Source: Planctomycetota bacterium
GTDB taxonomy: Bacteria > Planctomycetota > UBA8742 > UBA2392
Direction of reading: 5' to 3'
NCBI GenBank assembly: GCA_022071975.1
Contig: JAJVIO010000005.1
Coordinates: 21,864 to 85,863, forward strand
DNA length: 64,000 nucleotides
This document shows positions 23,847 through 32,974 of this stretch, one piece after another; within the stretch, counting starts at the first letter, position 1, and each line of letters starts with the position of its first letter. The notes below the pieces were generated by a model. The model saw only the letters and a program-made list of their open reading frames with translations. It ran no database searches and was not told the DNA's origin. The position numbers were made by a program, and so were the translations under genes.

Positions 23847-24617
23847 ATGATCTTCGGAAGCTACCAGGAAATCGGCATCGTCAACCGCGTGGTCGGCATC
23901 GGCGCGGACGTCACACGCCTGATCATCGAGAACGGCCACGGCGACATCAAGCTGGAGGCCGGGCGCGCCGGCCTGGTCGAAATCACCGCGCGCTTCACCG
24001 CCCCGGACGGCGCTGACTACGCGATCTCGGAGCACGACGTCGAGGTCACCAGCGGCGACGGCAAGCTGAAGATCCGCGCAGTGGAAGCCCCCCGCGCCCT
24101 GCAGCGCCGCAAGATCAGCTGGGAAATCCGCCTGCCCATGACCCTCGACGTGCGCGCCCGCAACGGCATGGGCGACATCGAGGCCAACGGCCTGAACGGC
24201 GAGCACGACCTGCGCACCGGCGTAGGCAGCATCACCGTGCGGGCCGAGCGCATCTGCGGCGCCAGCCGTTTCCGCGCCGGCACCGGCAAGCTCGAGGTGA
24301 ACGCTCACCGCCTCGAGGGTGAGCCCGGCCTGCTGACCGGCGTCGGCGCCATCCGCCTGCAGGCGGGCTCGGTCTCGCTGGCCCACGCCAGTCTGAAGGT
24401 CGCCACCGGCAACATCACGCTTGATCTGCCGTCGCACTACCTGGGACGCGTGGACCTCAAGACGGCCGTCGGGCGCATCAACCTCGGGCGCGACCAGGGC
24501 GCCATCCCGGTGCACACGGCGATCGTGGGCGCCAGAGCCCACGGCCAGCTGGGTCCCGGCCAAGGCGACATCGAAGCCAAGACGGCGGTAGGAAACATCA
24601 CGCTGAACCGCGCGTAG
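23847..24617 (+). CDS. DUF4097-type beta-repeat protein
   Basis: A 256-residue protein composed of short beta strands in an adhesin-like solenoid. Repeated G-x-G/N-x-x-G-D-I turns are visible: IIENGHGDIKLEAG, NGMGDIEANGL, TGVGSITVRA, AGTGKLEVNA, TGVGAIRLQA, VATGNITLDL, KTAVGRINLG and KTAVGNITLN. This is the DUF4097/DUF4098 pattern. There is no signal peptide, which is unusual for the family, so it is probably cytoplasmic. GGAGG at 23837 positions ATG 23847. A strong terminator follows. Confidence 0.8.
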   Translation: MIFGSYQEIGIVNRVVGIGADVTRLIIENGHGDIKLEAGRAGLVEITARFTAPDGADYAISEHDVEVTSGDGKLKIRAVEAPRALQRRKISWEIRLPMTLDVRARNGMGDIEANGLNGEHDLRTGVGSITVRAERICGASRFRAGTGKLEVNAHRLEGEPGLLTGVGAIRLQAGSVSLAHASLKVATGNITLDLPSHYLGRVDLKTAVGRINLGRDQGAIPVHTAIVGARAHGQLGPGQGDIEAKTAVGNITLNRA

Positions 24618-24632
24618 AGGGTGCGAAACCAG

Positions 24633-24667
24633 AACCCGGGATTGGCATCCCGGGTTTTGTTTTTTGA
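24633..24667 (+). terminator. Rho-independent terminator after the DUF4097 gene
   Basis: Arms AACCCGGGAT (24633) and ATCCCGGGTT (to 24656), loop TGGC, followed by TTGTTTTTTG. It belongs to the same GCCCGGGAT palindrome family as 22645, 43304 and 61591. A second hairpin, GGCCTGGAGAG/CTCTCCAGGCC, follows at 24679-24708. Confidence 0.88.
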
Positions 24668-24784
24668 AAAAAGGGGTCGGCCTGGAGAGCCGCCAAACTC
24701 TCCAGGCCGGGTGCACGTGCAACATGGCGTCACACGTACCGCGATTGTTCCGTTGTCTGGCCGGGCGGCCACACGGGGCCGCCC

Positions 24785-26068
24785 CTACGCCTGCTCCTCC
24801 GCCAGGTAGACCGCCTGGTGGCGCACGTCGTCGAACTGCAGCACCGCGCGCAGCCCTTCCAGGAAGTCGGGCCCGTAGAAGTCGAGGTAATGCAGCAGGC
24901 TCATCACCTCCTGCTGCGGACGGCCGTCGGGCAGCATGTACTGGAACAGCCGGCCCAGCTGCTTGGCGTTCACGTCCACTTCCCGCGCGGCCTCAGTCAC
25001 CGCGCGCTGGCGCAGCTTGTCGAAGCCGATGTCGGTGCCGGTCAGGGCCTTCTTCACTTCGGATTCCGGGTGGAAGCCCAGTTCCTCCAGGCCCATCTCG
25101 AGGCGCAGCAGCGCGCCCAACACCTGCTCTTTGGCGTGGTTCACCACGGCCGGCACGTCGTCCGGCAGGTGGCGACGGCTGGCGGTCTCGGGGCGCACTT
25201 CGCCGGTCAGCACGGCCTCGGGCTGCAGGCCGAATTTGTTGAGCCAGCTTTCGACCTTGCCCTCGATAATGGTGGCGCTGCTGCCGGGGAATGGCACGGG
25301 CTCACCGGGCGGAATGCCGCCGGTGGGCGAGCCGGTGCCGACCGCTGCCACCATGGGGATGCGCTTGAACCAGGTGCGCAGGTTGGTCTCGAAGCCGCCG
25401 TCACTGGTGGGCGCCAGGAAGGTCAGCGCTTCATCGTCGAACCAGCGCAGCAGCATGCGCGCCTTGAACACGTCGGGGTCTTCGTCGGCGTCGCGGCTGA
25501 TCTGGTCCATCAGCAGGCTGCTGAAGCCGGTGCCGGGCAGGGCTCCGCGCAGCATCTTGAGGTAGCGCGGCAGGTCGCCGCCGCGGAAGCCGATGTCATC
25601 CAGCTCGCCGCTGCGCTGCATGATGGCGCTGATGCCGCTTTCGCCCGCTTCGCCGATTTCGAGGCAGGGCCACACCAGGGTGATCACCTTGCCGACGCGC
25701 CGGTTGCGCAACTGGCGCGCGAGGTCAAGGCCGGCCAGCAGGCGCAGCACTTCATCCATGCGCGGCGCGGCCACGCCCTTCAGCACCGGCACCACCACGG
25801 CGAAGCCTTCGCCGCGGGTGAGTGTGCGCAGCGCGTCGGAGTAGCGGCGCGCCTTGCTGACCTGCTTCAGCCACGCGAGCTGCGCTTCCTCGATGGCGGG
25901 ATCAAGCTTGAACGGATGACGGCCGAGCCTGCGCGCCATGACCTGGAAGTTGGTGTAGGCGCTCTTGGGCAGCTTGCCGCGACGTCGTGACAACCGCGCG
26001 AGCGTGCGCGACCGCGATGTCACATCGCGGGTCGTGGTGAGCGGAAGTTTTCGCACGCGGTACGTCAT
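24785..26068 (-). CDS. Hypothetical protein, possibly a degenerate BshC-like enzyme
   Basis: A 427-residue soluble protein. Overall layout suggests BshC (cysteine ligase of bacillithiol synthesis): an N-terminal helical part, a Rossmann-like region with VVVPVLKG and an LRNRRVGKVITLVWPC strand near residues 85-150, then FKARMLLRWFDDEALTFLAP, and a long helical C-terminal region (LLRLEMGLEELGFHPESEV). The BshC signatures TGQQxGLFGG and AGEDHD are not present, so any assignment is tentative and catalysis of that reaction is doubtful. ATG 26068 is chosen over TTG 26080. Confidence 0.4.
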   Translation of the reverse strand: MTYRVRKLPLTTTRDVTSRSRTLARLSRRRGKLPKSAYTNFQVMARRLGRHPFKLDPAIEEAQLAWLKQVSKARRYSDALRTLTRGEGFAVVVPVLKGVAAPRMDEVLRLLAGLDLARQLRNRRVGKVITLVWPCLEIGEAGESGISAIMQRSGELDDIGFRGGDLPRYLKMLRGALPGTGFSSLLMDQISRDADEDPDVFKARMLLRWFDDEALTFLAPTSDGGFETNLRTWFKRIPMVAAVGTGSPTGGIPPGEPVPFPGSSATIIEGKVESWLNKFGLQPEAVLTGEVRPETASRRHLPDDVPAVVNHAKEQVLGALLRLEMGLEELGFHPESEVKKALTGTDIGFDKLRQRAVTEAAREVDVNAKQLGRLFQYMLPDGRPQQEVMSLLHYLDFYGPDFLEGLRAVLQFDDVRHQAVYLAEEQA

Positions 26069-26080
26069 CGGAATCCACAA

Positions 26081-26622
26081 CCTTCAAACAAACGAGGACG
26101 GCGAACACCGTCCCGCGAATTCTAGCAGCATAGAGTACGGGGGCGACACCGGTGGAAAGGCCGTAAATAAGGGGTTTGAAGCTAACTTCCGCTATTGTTT
26201 CGGGTTAGGAGGAATCAAAAAAATCGCCCAAGGCGAGGTTGGCGTTTTGTGGATATTATGCGGATTCTCTGGCGTCGCCTGTCAGTAACTCCGTAACCTG
26301 CCAAGACTAATGATCTTGGGCATGATGTGTCAGAAGTCTTGTGATGAAAGTCTTACTGCCGCCGGTGGTCAGTTTACTGTTGACAGTCGGGGGACAAGCT
26401 GGCCGTGGATTCCTGGCTTTTTCGTGTTTTTTTCTGCGTTGGCCGGCCTGGAGTCCGCCTGTGAAGCGGGCTGCGGGGCAGGTCTTAAGAAGCCGCTAAT
26501 TTTTCCGTCTTACGACTCGCGCGCCGGAGCGTTTGGGTTTACATAGGCACCCTTGTGAGTTGCCAAAGCGACTCGCAGTGGGCTGGCAACACCTCATCGC
26601 ACCAGAGATTCGGGAGACACAC
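26081..26622. other. 540-bp AT-richer gap with no convincing gene
   Basis: No open frame with coding character is found. Features seen: a Shine-Dalgarno-like TTAGGAGGAATC near 26207 with no start codon behind it; a 12-bp palindrome ACTGTTGACAGT at 26376-26387; a T-rich stretch GGCTTTTTCGTGTTTTTTT near 26425; and GGGTTTACATAGGCACCC near 26537. The base composition and lack of repeats differ from other gaps here, so an unrecognised structured RNA or 5' leader is possible. Confidence 0.4.
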
Positions 26623-26979
26623 TTGAGCGAGAAAACCAACATCTACATCGACGGCGAGCACGCCGCCACGATCGAAGGCCTGCAGCACGACCTCCCCTGG
26701 CACTTCGGCACCCTGATTCCCGGCGAAGCCTTTGAGGAACTGAAGGAGTCCCTCGAGACCGCGCCCTGGAGCACCGGCCAGGAAGGCGCGATCGAGCTGG
26801 TCGCCGGCCAGGACACCGTGGACCGCGTAAGCTGGGGTTCGGAAGTGGACAGTTCCGAGATGATCACCAAGCTGACCCTGGCGCAATTTGAGCCGGGCGG
26901 CCCCTGGGAACTCGAGTTCACCTGCGAAGAAGAAGAAGGTGTCGAAGCCAGCGACGAAACCGCCGAAAACGCGGCCTAG
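26623..26979 (+). CDS. Small acidic hypothetical protein
   Basis: A 118-residue protein starting at TTG 26623, with GGGAG at 26612-26616 placed correctly; the upstream extension to 26533 lacks a site. It begins MSEKTNIYIDGEHAATIEGL and ends in an acidic tail (EEEEGVEASDETAENAA). A mixed alpha/beta fold is likely. No Cys pair, signal peptide or known domain is visible. Confidence 0.6.
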   Translation: MSEKTNIYIDGEHAATIEGLQHDLPWHFGTLIPGEAFEELKESLETAPWSTGQEGAIELVAGQDTVDRVSWGSEVDSSEMITKLTLAQFEPGGPWELEFTCEEEEGVEASDETAENAA

Positions 26980-27094
26980 TCTCTACGTCATTCCATGGCG
27001 GCGGGCACGTCCCGCCGCTTTCTCTTTAACCAATGCAACGCGAAGGGGCGAAGGATCTTCCGTGACTCGTTCGCTGCTTCTGCTTGAGGCACGT

Positions 27095-27316
27095 CGTTCA
27101 ACGCCAGGCCGCCAAGAACGCCACGGCTCTGTCGTGATTTGCCTGTCCCTGGACGTGACGCAACGCAGGTGGGGACTGTCCCCGCATTTGGGGACTGTCC
27201 CCGTCCTCGACCCCCGCAATCTCTGCCGTCCGTCGGCCGAACGACGCGCCACAACGATTGGGCCGTGGCGCACCCTGGCGCCCTGGCGTTGAAAACCCCT
27301 CATGCTCGCAAGTGAC
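27095..27316. repeat. AACGCCAGG inverted element, copy A, with inserted GGGGACTGTCCCC palindromes
   Basis: Left arm TTCAACGCCAGGCCGCCAAG (27098) and right arm GGCGCACCCTGGCGCCCTGGC (to about 27293) are inverted. A shared tail AGTGACGGGCAG follows. Inside, GGGGACTGTCCCC occurs twice (about 27174 and 27190); copy B at 27527 lacks them. Confidence 0.8.
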
Positions 27317-27526
27317 GGGCAGACCACAGCCAGCTCTTCGCGCCTTAGCGCCCCCGCGTGGCCTGAGCTTTTCTTCGTGTCCTTGGTGCCCTTAGTGGAG
27401 AACCGCAGTTGCCTTCCAAGCTTGTCACGGCGCAGGAGGGGCGAACTGCATAAACCACGCGGAGGCACGGAGGCGCTAAGAGCCCTGCGCGAATCGCAAG
27501 CTGATAGTGTTCAGGGACCGTCTTTC

Positions 27527-27665
27527 AACGCCAGGACGCCAGGAACGCCACGGCCTTTGCGTGGCTTGCACGTCCATCGGCCGATCGACCTGCCGTAAAG
27601 TTAGAGCCGTGGCGCACCCTGGCGTCCTGGCGTTGTTGCCGGTCTCGCTGCGTGAGTGACGGGCA
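27527..27665. repeat. AACGCCAGG inverted element, copy B
   Basis: Left arm TTCAACGCCAGGACGCCAGG (27526), then GAACGCCACGG, and right arm CCGTGGCGCACCCTGGCGTC to 27635. AGTGACGGGCAG follows as in copy A. Together with copy A it occupies most of the 856-bp gene-free stretch 26980-27835; 27317-27525 and 27666-27835 show no gene, only short CGTGG-type repeats and the leader of the next gene. Confidence 0.8.
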
Positions 27666-27835
27666 GGCAACTCTCAGCCCGTTGCGAGCTTCGCTCCCGA
27701 GGCCTCTCTTACGGATTCGCGAAGGATCATGCCGCTTGCTCAATGCGCGATGGCGAATGTGCATTCCGTTTGGTCTTCCACCGCGTACGCCTTACCTTAC
27801 ATGCAGCCCCTCGGAGTCACCCCTCAGCCACCCGC

Positions 27836-30364
27836 ATGCGCAAGCTTCTCACGAGTCTTCTTGTCGCCCTGCTGCTCAGCGCCCTGTGCGTGCATCAGCC
27901 TGTCGCCCAGCAGACCGGCGCCAAGGAAACCGCCCAGCCTCGCGAGATCAGCGACGCAGAGATCAAGGCCGCTGACGAGCTGCGCCTCACACTCAGCGCC
28001 GAGCACCAGGCCCTCTACAACGGCCTGCGCTACCTGACGCGCCCAGCCTTTGAAGAAGAGCTGCTGCAGGGCAGGCGTTATCGCCCCTGCACGCTGGATC
28101 CCTTCGAACAAAAGGGTGACGGCCCGCTCAGCCTGCTGGAAACCCTGCGCCTGTGGGCCGTGCTGCAGAGCGGCATGCCCTCCAGCGCGGCCATGGACCG
28201 CCAGTTGCAGCGCCTGCTCGACACGCCTGAACCGCGGGCGGAATCCGGATTGGCGCTGGTGGCCGTGCGCTTGCTGACGGTGCGCGCCGCGTTGCTTCGC
28301 CCCGAGCTGGGTCGCGCCGACGAACTGAAGGAGCAGGCGGCCGCGCTGCTAAGCGTCGCGGACGCCTGCAAGGGCGACACCTCTGACCGTTCGCCACTGA
28401 TCGGTGAATCCAGCATCCAGGTGCGCTGGTTCGCCAACCACCTGTGGCGCGCGCTGGTGATGCGCAGCGCCCTGGAACTCGAACTGAAGGTGGACGACAA
28501 GCAGTGGGAGAAAGACCTGCGCGCGCTGGGCGCAGCGTACGTCAACAACCGCGGCTGGCCCTGCGCCAAGCGAGGCGCCTCGGCCCGCGAAGACCTTGAC
28601 CCCAACCTGCTGGCGTTGGCCGCGCTGGGACTGGCGCGGGGAGCGCCGGAGAAGACCATTGGCGCCGGGCTAGCGCGCGCCAATGAAAAGAAGCTGAAAG
28701 ACGTGCCGGAAATCCTGGCGCGCCTGGAGAAAGACTACGGCGCGGAGCCCTGGGTGGGCTCGAGACTGCTGCTGGTGAACTCGCTGGCGCCGGGCTTCGC
28801 GCCCGAGCGCAAGAGCGCAGACAGCTGGCGCGCCGAGGTTACCCGCCGCGGCGTCGCCAGCCCGGACCCCTCCGGCGCGGTCTGGATGCGCCAGGAACTT
28901 GCGCCCGCCATGGGCCTTTCCGAGCCGGGCTGGGGCCGCACCGAATCGGCGGTGTGCGAGACCGCGTTGACCTGCCTGGCGCTCAGCGGCGGGCTTCTCC
29001 CCGCCGCGCCGGGCCCGCTCAACGGCCGTGAACTTGCTGGCATCGGGCGCATGCTGCATGCGCTGGCGGTGCTGCATGCCGCGCGCGCGGGCAAGGGCGG
29101 CGGCGATTTCGCCGCCCGCGTGAACTTCACGATCCAGGACGGCGCGGCGTACCTGGCGTCTCTGCAGACGCCGGAAGGAGACTTCCCCGGCCAGTACAAG
29201 ACCTTCACGGGCAACACCGCCTACTGCCTGCTGGCCATGATGCACGGCGGGGTTTCGCGTGAAGAAGACTCGATCCAGCGCGGCATCGCCTGGCTGCTCA
29301 AGAACGCCGACAACACCGGCAGCACTTACGACGTCGCCGCCAAGCTGATGTGCCTGCAGCAATACTATGAGCCCGAGCAGCGCCAGGCCGGCATCCTGTA
29401 TGCCGATAACGCCGCCGACTTCGAGCGCGCCCGCCGCAAGGTGTGGGAAAGCATCAGCGACAAGCATCGCTCGTACATCGAGTCGCTGGTGCGCTTCCTG
29501 AACGAGAGCCACGTGGGCGGCAGCAACGGAGGATGGGGCTACTACACGACCATGCGCAGCCACAGCGACAACTCCTGCAGCCAGTACGCGGTGCTGGGTT
29601 ACAAGTCCGCCAGCCTGCTGGGCGCGCAGCTCGACACCCGGCTGCTCGAGCTTGAGGCCGAGCGGCTGATCAAGCAGTACTGGGCCGACGAAAACTGCGC
29701 GCCGGTAGTCTATGAGCACAACGCCGACGACCGTGAAGGAGACGACGCCGAGCGCAAGGCGCGCAGCACGCGCGCGGTGTTCCGCAAGGAAATCCGCCCC
29801 GGCGGATGGGGCTACATGTGCGGACAGGTCGGCGGCGCCTGCATGCAGTTGACGGCGGCCGGCATTTCCAGCCTCACCATCTGCATGGACGAGCTGAAGG
29901 TGCGCGGCAAGCTGAAGGAAAAGCTGGCCCAGGAGATCGGCCTGACCATCCGCGGCGCGCAAGCATGGCTGGCCGGCAAGTACTACAAGGCCGAGCAGTT
30001 CACCGGCCCCGCGGACGTGATGGCGTACGGGGGTGACGGCTGGGGCGTTTTCTACAACCTGTACTCTGTGGAGCGCGCCTGCGTGATGGCGGGCATCCGC
30101 AAGCTGGAAGGCGAGACTGACTGGTACGCGATCGGGGCCGAGGCGCTGCTGGAGCACCAGAACCTTGACGGCGGCTGGGGCGACGAAAAGACCGCGCAGC
30201 CGGCCATCAACTCCGACCGGCGCCAGCTGGTGAACACCAGCATGGCGATCCTGTTCCTGAAACGCGCGGCCCCGCCGGTGATCACCGAGCACAAGAAGCG
30301 CGAAAAAGAAGCCGAAGAGGAACAGAAGAAGGAAGCCCCCAAGAGCCCCGTCACTGGCAAGTAG
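27836..30364 (+). CDS. Large secreted alpha/alpha-toroid (prenyltransferase/squalene oxidase repeat) protein
   Basis: An 842-residue protein. ATG 27836 opens a signal peptide (MRKLLTSLLVALLLSALCV, cleavage near VAQQ). The C-terminal two thirds contains alpha/alpha-barrel repeats with GGWG/QW-type turns: DGAAYLASLQTPEGDFPG, NGGWGYYTT, PGGWGYMCG, AYGGDGWGVFYN and HQNLDGGWGDE. These are the repeats of terpene cyclases, prenyltransferases and complement-like proteins. The DxDD or zinc catalytic motifs are not evident, so a binding or structural role in the periplasm is likelier than cyclase activity. It is convergent with the WD40 gene, with only 6 nt between stops. A smaller toroid lipoprotein is at 31749. 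Confidence 0.82.
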   Translation: MRKLLTSLLVALLLSALCVHQPVAQQTGAKETAQPREISDAEIKAADELRLTLSAEHQALYNGLRYLTRPAFEEELLQGRRYRPCTLDPFEQKGDGPLSLLETLRLWAVLQSGMPSSAAMDRQLQRLLDTPEPRAESGLALVAVRLLTVRAALLRPELGRADELKEQAAALLSVADACKGDTSDRSPLIGESSIQVRWFANHLWRALVMRSALELELKVDDKQWEKDLRALGAAYVNNRGWPCAKRGASAREDLDPNLLALAALGLARGAPEKTIGAGLARANEKKLKDVPEILARLEKDYGAEPWVGSRLLLVNSLAPGFAPERKSADSWRAEVTRRGVASPDPSGAVWMRQELAPAMGLSEPGWGRTESAVCETALTCLALSGGLLPAAPGPLNGRELAGIGRMLHALAVLHAARAGKGGGDFAARVNFTIQDGAAYLASLQTPEGDFPGQYKTFTGNTAYCLLAMMHGGVSREEDSIQRGIAWLLKNADNTGSTYDVAAKLMCLQQYYEPEQRQAGILYADNAADFERARRKVWESISDKHRSYIESLVRFLNESHVGGSNGGWGYYTTMRSHSDNSCSQYAVLGYKSASLLGAQLDTRLLELEAERLIKQYWADENCAPVVYEHNADDREGDDAERKARSTRAVFRKEIRPGGWGYMCGQVGGACMQLTAAGISSLTICMDELKVRGKLKEKLAQEIGLTIRGAQAWLAGKYYKAEQFTGPADVMAYGGDGWGVFYNLYSVERACVMAGIRKLEGETDWYAIGAEALLEHQNLDGGWGDEKTAQPAINSDRRQLVNTSMAILFLKRAAPPVITEHKKREKEAEEEQKKEAPKSPVTGK

Positions 30365-30370
30365 GCCCGG

Positions 30371-31516
30371 CTACTTCTGTTCCGGTGTGCTCCACAGCAG
30401 CAGGTTGCCGCCTCCGTCGCCGGAGGCCAACACCGAGCCGTCAGGGCTGAACGCCACGCAGCGCACATCTTTTTCGTGACCCTTCAGCACCAGCTTGCAG
30501 CCCTTCTCGCCGCGATCTTCAGGGTCCCAGATGTACAGGTGGTCCTGACTCAGGGCGAACAGCAGCCAGCTGCTGTCCCGCGTCCAGGCCACGCACCACA
30601 CGCCATGCATGGGGCATTCCAGGAAGTGGCGGTACTTCATTCCCGGCGCGTGCCAGACCGTTACCCATGGCTGGCTGTGGCCAGAGGCGAAGCGCTTGCC
30701 GTCGTCGCTGAAGGCCAGGTCCAGCATCTCCGTATCCGGCTGCACGCGCGGGATTTCGAGCTTGCGCCCGCTGCCGGTCGCCAGGTCGAACTCGTACAGC
30801 ACGCGCGTGGTGGTGCCTGTCACGAGCTTCCGGCTGTCGATGGAAAATGCGCAGTCGCGCATGGGCTCGGGCGTTTGCACCCGGGCCAGCTGTTTGCGCG
30901 ACTGTGTATCCCACAGGGTCAGCAGCTTGCCCCAGCTCGAGGTCGCCAGCAGCCGGCCGTTGGGGCTTACCGCCACCCGCATCACCTGCCCGAGTTCTTT
31001 GCCGACTTCAACGGGCGTGCCCAGCCGGCCGTCTTGATCCAGTGGCCACCAGTACAGGTGTTCATAGGCGTCGCCGGTCCAGAAGCCGGAACCGTCGGGG
31101 GCCATCGCCATGGTGTCGAGGCGCCAGGGGTGGGTTGCTTCCGCGCGCATTTCGCCGCTGCGCCAGTCCCACACCCGAGCGCGCATGTCGCTGTAGTCCA
31201 CGGTCACGAGCCAGCGGCCGTCGGGCGTGAAGGCCATGTCAGAGACCGCGGCGCCGTTGGCCAGGCGGCGCAGCTCGGTGACCTCGGGATTGGCCGGGTC
31301 GAAGAAGGGCAACGGGCTCGGCCGCGCGGGGACCTTTGCATCCAGCAGCTCCGGGGGGACGGGCGGCAGAGACGGCAGGTCCTGCACGATGCCGTTGGGG
31401 TCTACCCAGGGCGGATAACTCACCGGCTCCGGCGCCAGGTACAAAATCGCCCCGAACGCAGCGCCGCCCAGCAGCAGGCCGACGAGCACCAGCACGACCA
31501 GGCGTTTGAAGTTCAT
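30371..31516 (-). CDS. Membrane-anchored WD40 protein
   Basis: A 381-residue protein with an N-terminal anchor helix (LVVLVLVGLLLGGAAFGAIL, about 7-26), a Pro-rich linker, and a WD40 propeller from about residue 85. Typical repeat pieces are MAFTPDGRWLVTV, RVWDWRSGEM, VAVSPNGRLLATSSWGKL, LTLWDTQSRK, LYIWDPEDRG and VAFSPDGSVLASGDGGG. The topology places the propeller outside the cytoplasm. Partner unknown. The 230 bp upstream (31517-31748) contain no gene or clear repeat. Confidence 0.82.
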   Translation of the reverse strand: MNFKRLVVLVLVGLLLGGAAFGAILYLAPEPVSYPPWVDPNGIVQDLPSLPPVPPELLDAKVPARPSPLPFFDPANPEVTELRRLANGAAVSDMAFTPDGRWLVTVDYSDMRARVWDWRSGEMRAEATHPWRLDTMAMAPDGSGFWTGDAYEHLYWWPLDQDGRLGTPVEVGKELGQVMRVAVSPNGRLLATSSWGKLLTLWDTQSRKQLARVQTPEPMRDCAFSIDSRKLVTGTTTRVLYEFDLATGSGRKLEIPRVQPDTEMLDLAFSDDGKRFASGHSQPWVTVWHAPGMKYRHFLECPMHGVWCVAWTRDSSWLLFALSQDHLYIWDPEDRGEKGCKLVLKGHEKDVRCVAFSPDGSVLASGDGGGNLLLWSTPEQK

Positions 31517-31748
31517 GGCGGCCCCCGTGACAACAGTCTACTTCACGGGTGGGCGCAACGCCAAATCGCCGCGGGTTCGGGCAGGGCGGCAGATTGGTCA
31601 GCCGGCGCGCCGTGGCGTCAGAAACCGAGTTGTGAGAAGCAACCAGGGGAAAGCACGAAACTCATGCAAGCACGAATGTGCACCCGTGTTCATCCGTGGT
31701 TCCAACGAGGTTCTTTTCCCGCCGCGTTCTTCGCAGTTCCGGTGAGCG

Positions 31749-32963
31749 CTACGGCGCGTCCTGTTGCACGGCCTTGCGGCAGTTGCTGAGGATGATCACC
31801 GCGTAGCCTGTGCCGTAGGGCTTGTGGTAGCCGTACAGCGGGTAGTCCCAGAAGCTGCCGTCGTCGTACTGGCCCAGTGCCACCAGCCTGGCCAGCTCCG
31901 CCCCGTACTTCGGCTGCTGCTCGCGGGGCAGGCCCAGCACGTTGCGCGAGGCGTAGTAGTGCCCGAAGTAGTAGTAGTAGGGCGCCGTCGCGTACCAGGC
32001 CTCGTGGGGGAACTGGCGGCCGCGGCCGATCTCGATGAATGCGTGGTCCTTGAAGAAGTAATCGAGTTGCGCCTGCAACGTTTCGGGCGTGATGGTGCGG
32101 TTCCAGGTGAACAGCGCGTTGTCGCCCGACTGCGAGCGCCCCAGGCTGCCGCGCGGCAGGTTGGCGTCGCTCATGGGGTAATACATGTGGCCGCTGCTGT
32201 AGTAGTAGGCGCCGTTGGGGATGCGGTGGCGCTCGAGGTAATCCAGGCCGATCTGCACGTTGTGGTCGCGGATCGGCAGGTCAACGGTGCGGGCGTCGCG
32301 CATGGCGACCAGCGCCGCGGCGGTGGTGAAGCTGGTGCTGATTTCGCCGCTGGGGCGGTAGGTACGCTCGCTGAAGTCGTAGTAGCCCCAGCCGCCGTCG
32401 AGCGACTGGTGGTCCAGCAGGCGGCGCAGCTCAAGCTCGGCACGTTTCTTGAGGCGCGGCTTCATTTCAGTGAAGCGCGCGTCCTGCATGGCCTGGCACA
32501 GGGCCTGCACCATGTAGGCGTGCGACCACACGTTGTAGAAGGTGTCCATGGTGGCGCGCGGGGTGTCGGGCGCCTCGATCAGGTACTCCAGCGCCCGGGT
32601 CAGCGCGCCGTCAATCTCCTCCGTGGGCGGCTGCATCATCAGGCCCATGGCGCACAGGGCGGTGCTGGCGTTGCCCCACACGTGCAGGCTGTTGATGCTG
32701 CCCAGGTAGATGTCGTAGGGGCGCTCCTCCATGTAGCCCCAGTCGCCCTTCTTCTTCTGGTTGTCGAGTATCCAGCGCACGGCCTTGTCCAGCTCGGCCT
32801 GGTGCTTCCACTCAATCCTCTGCGCGGGCTGCACGGGCACGGGCTGCACGGGCGCGGCGTTGCCCGGCCCGGGCTGATTGGAATCAGCCGGCTTGCCCGA
32901 GGGAGCGCAGGCCGCAAGAGCAGCGACGGCCAGGCCCGCGATCAACAGCATGGACTTGCGCAT
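31749..32963 (-). CDS. Alpha/alpha-toroid lipoprotein
   Basis: A 404-residue lipoprotein: signal peptide with lipobox LAAC (lipidated Cys19) and a Pro-rich spacer (PVQPVPVQPAQ). The following domain has toroid repeats ILDNQKKKGDWGYMEE and LLDHQSLDGGWGYYDF, plus aromatic-rich YYYYFGHYYAS and GYHKPYGTGYAVIILSNC. It resembles planctomycete secreted prenyltransferase-repeat proteins; catalytic residues are not evident. It is 12 nt downstream of the HlyD-like gene, so the two form an operon. Confidence 0.82.
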   Translation of the reverse strand: MRKSMLLIAGLAVAALAACAPSGKPADSNQPGPGNAAPVQPVPVQPAQRIEWKHQAELDKAVRWILDNQKKKGDWGYMEERPYDIYLGSINSLHVWGNASTALCAMGLMMQPPTEEIDGALTRALEYLIEAPDTPRATMDTFYNVWSHAYMVQALCQAMQDARFTEMKPRLKKRAELELRRLLDHQSLDGGWGYYDFSERTYRPSGEISTSFTTAAALVAMRDARTVDLPIRDHNVQIGLDYLERHRIPNGAYYYSSGHMYYPMSDANLPRGSLGRSQSGDNALFTWNRTITPETLQAQLDYFFKDHAFIEIGRGRQFPHEAWYATAPYYYYFGHYYASRNVLGLPREQQPKYGAELARLVALGQYDDGSFWDYPLYGYHKPYGTGYAVIILSNCRKAVQQDAP

Positions 32964-32974
32964 AAAGGCTCCGG

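Noticed and set aside
26081..26622. tmRNA, RNase P RNA or 6S RNA in the AT-richer gap
   Set aside because: I looked for the conserved ends and cores of these RNAs and found none; a covariance-model search would be decisive.
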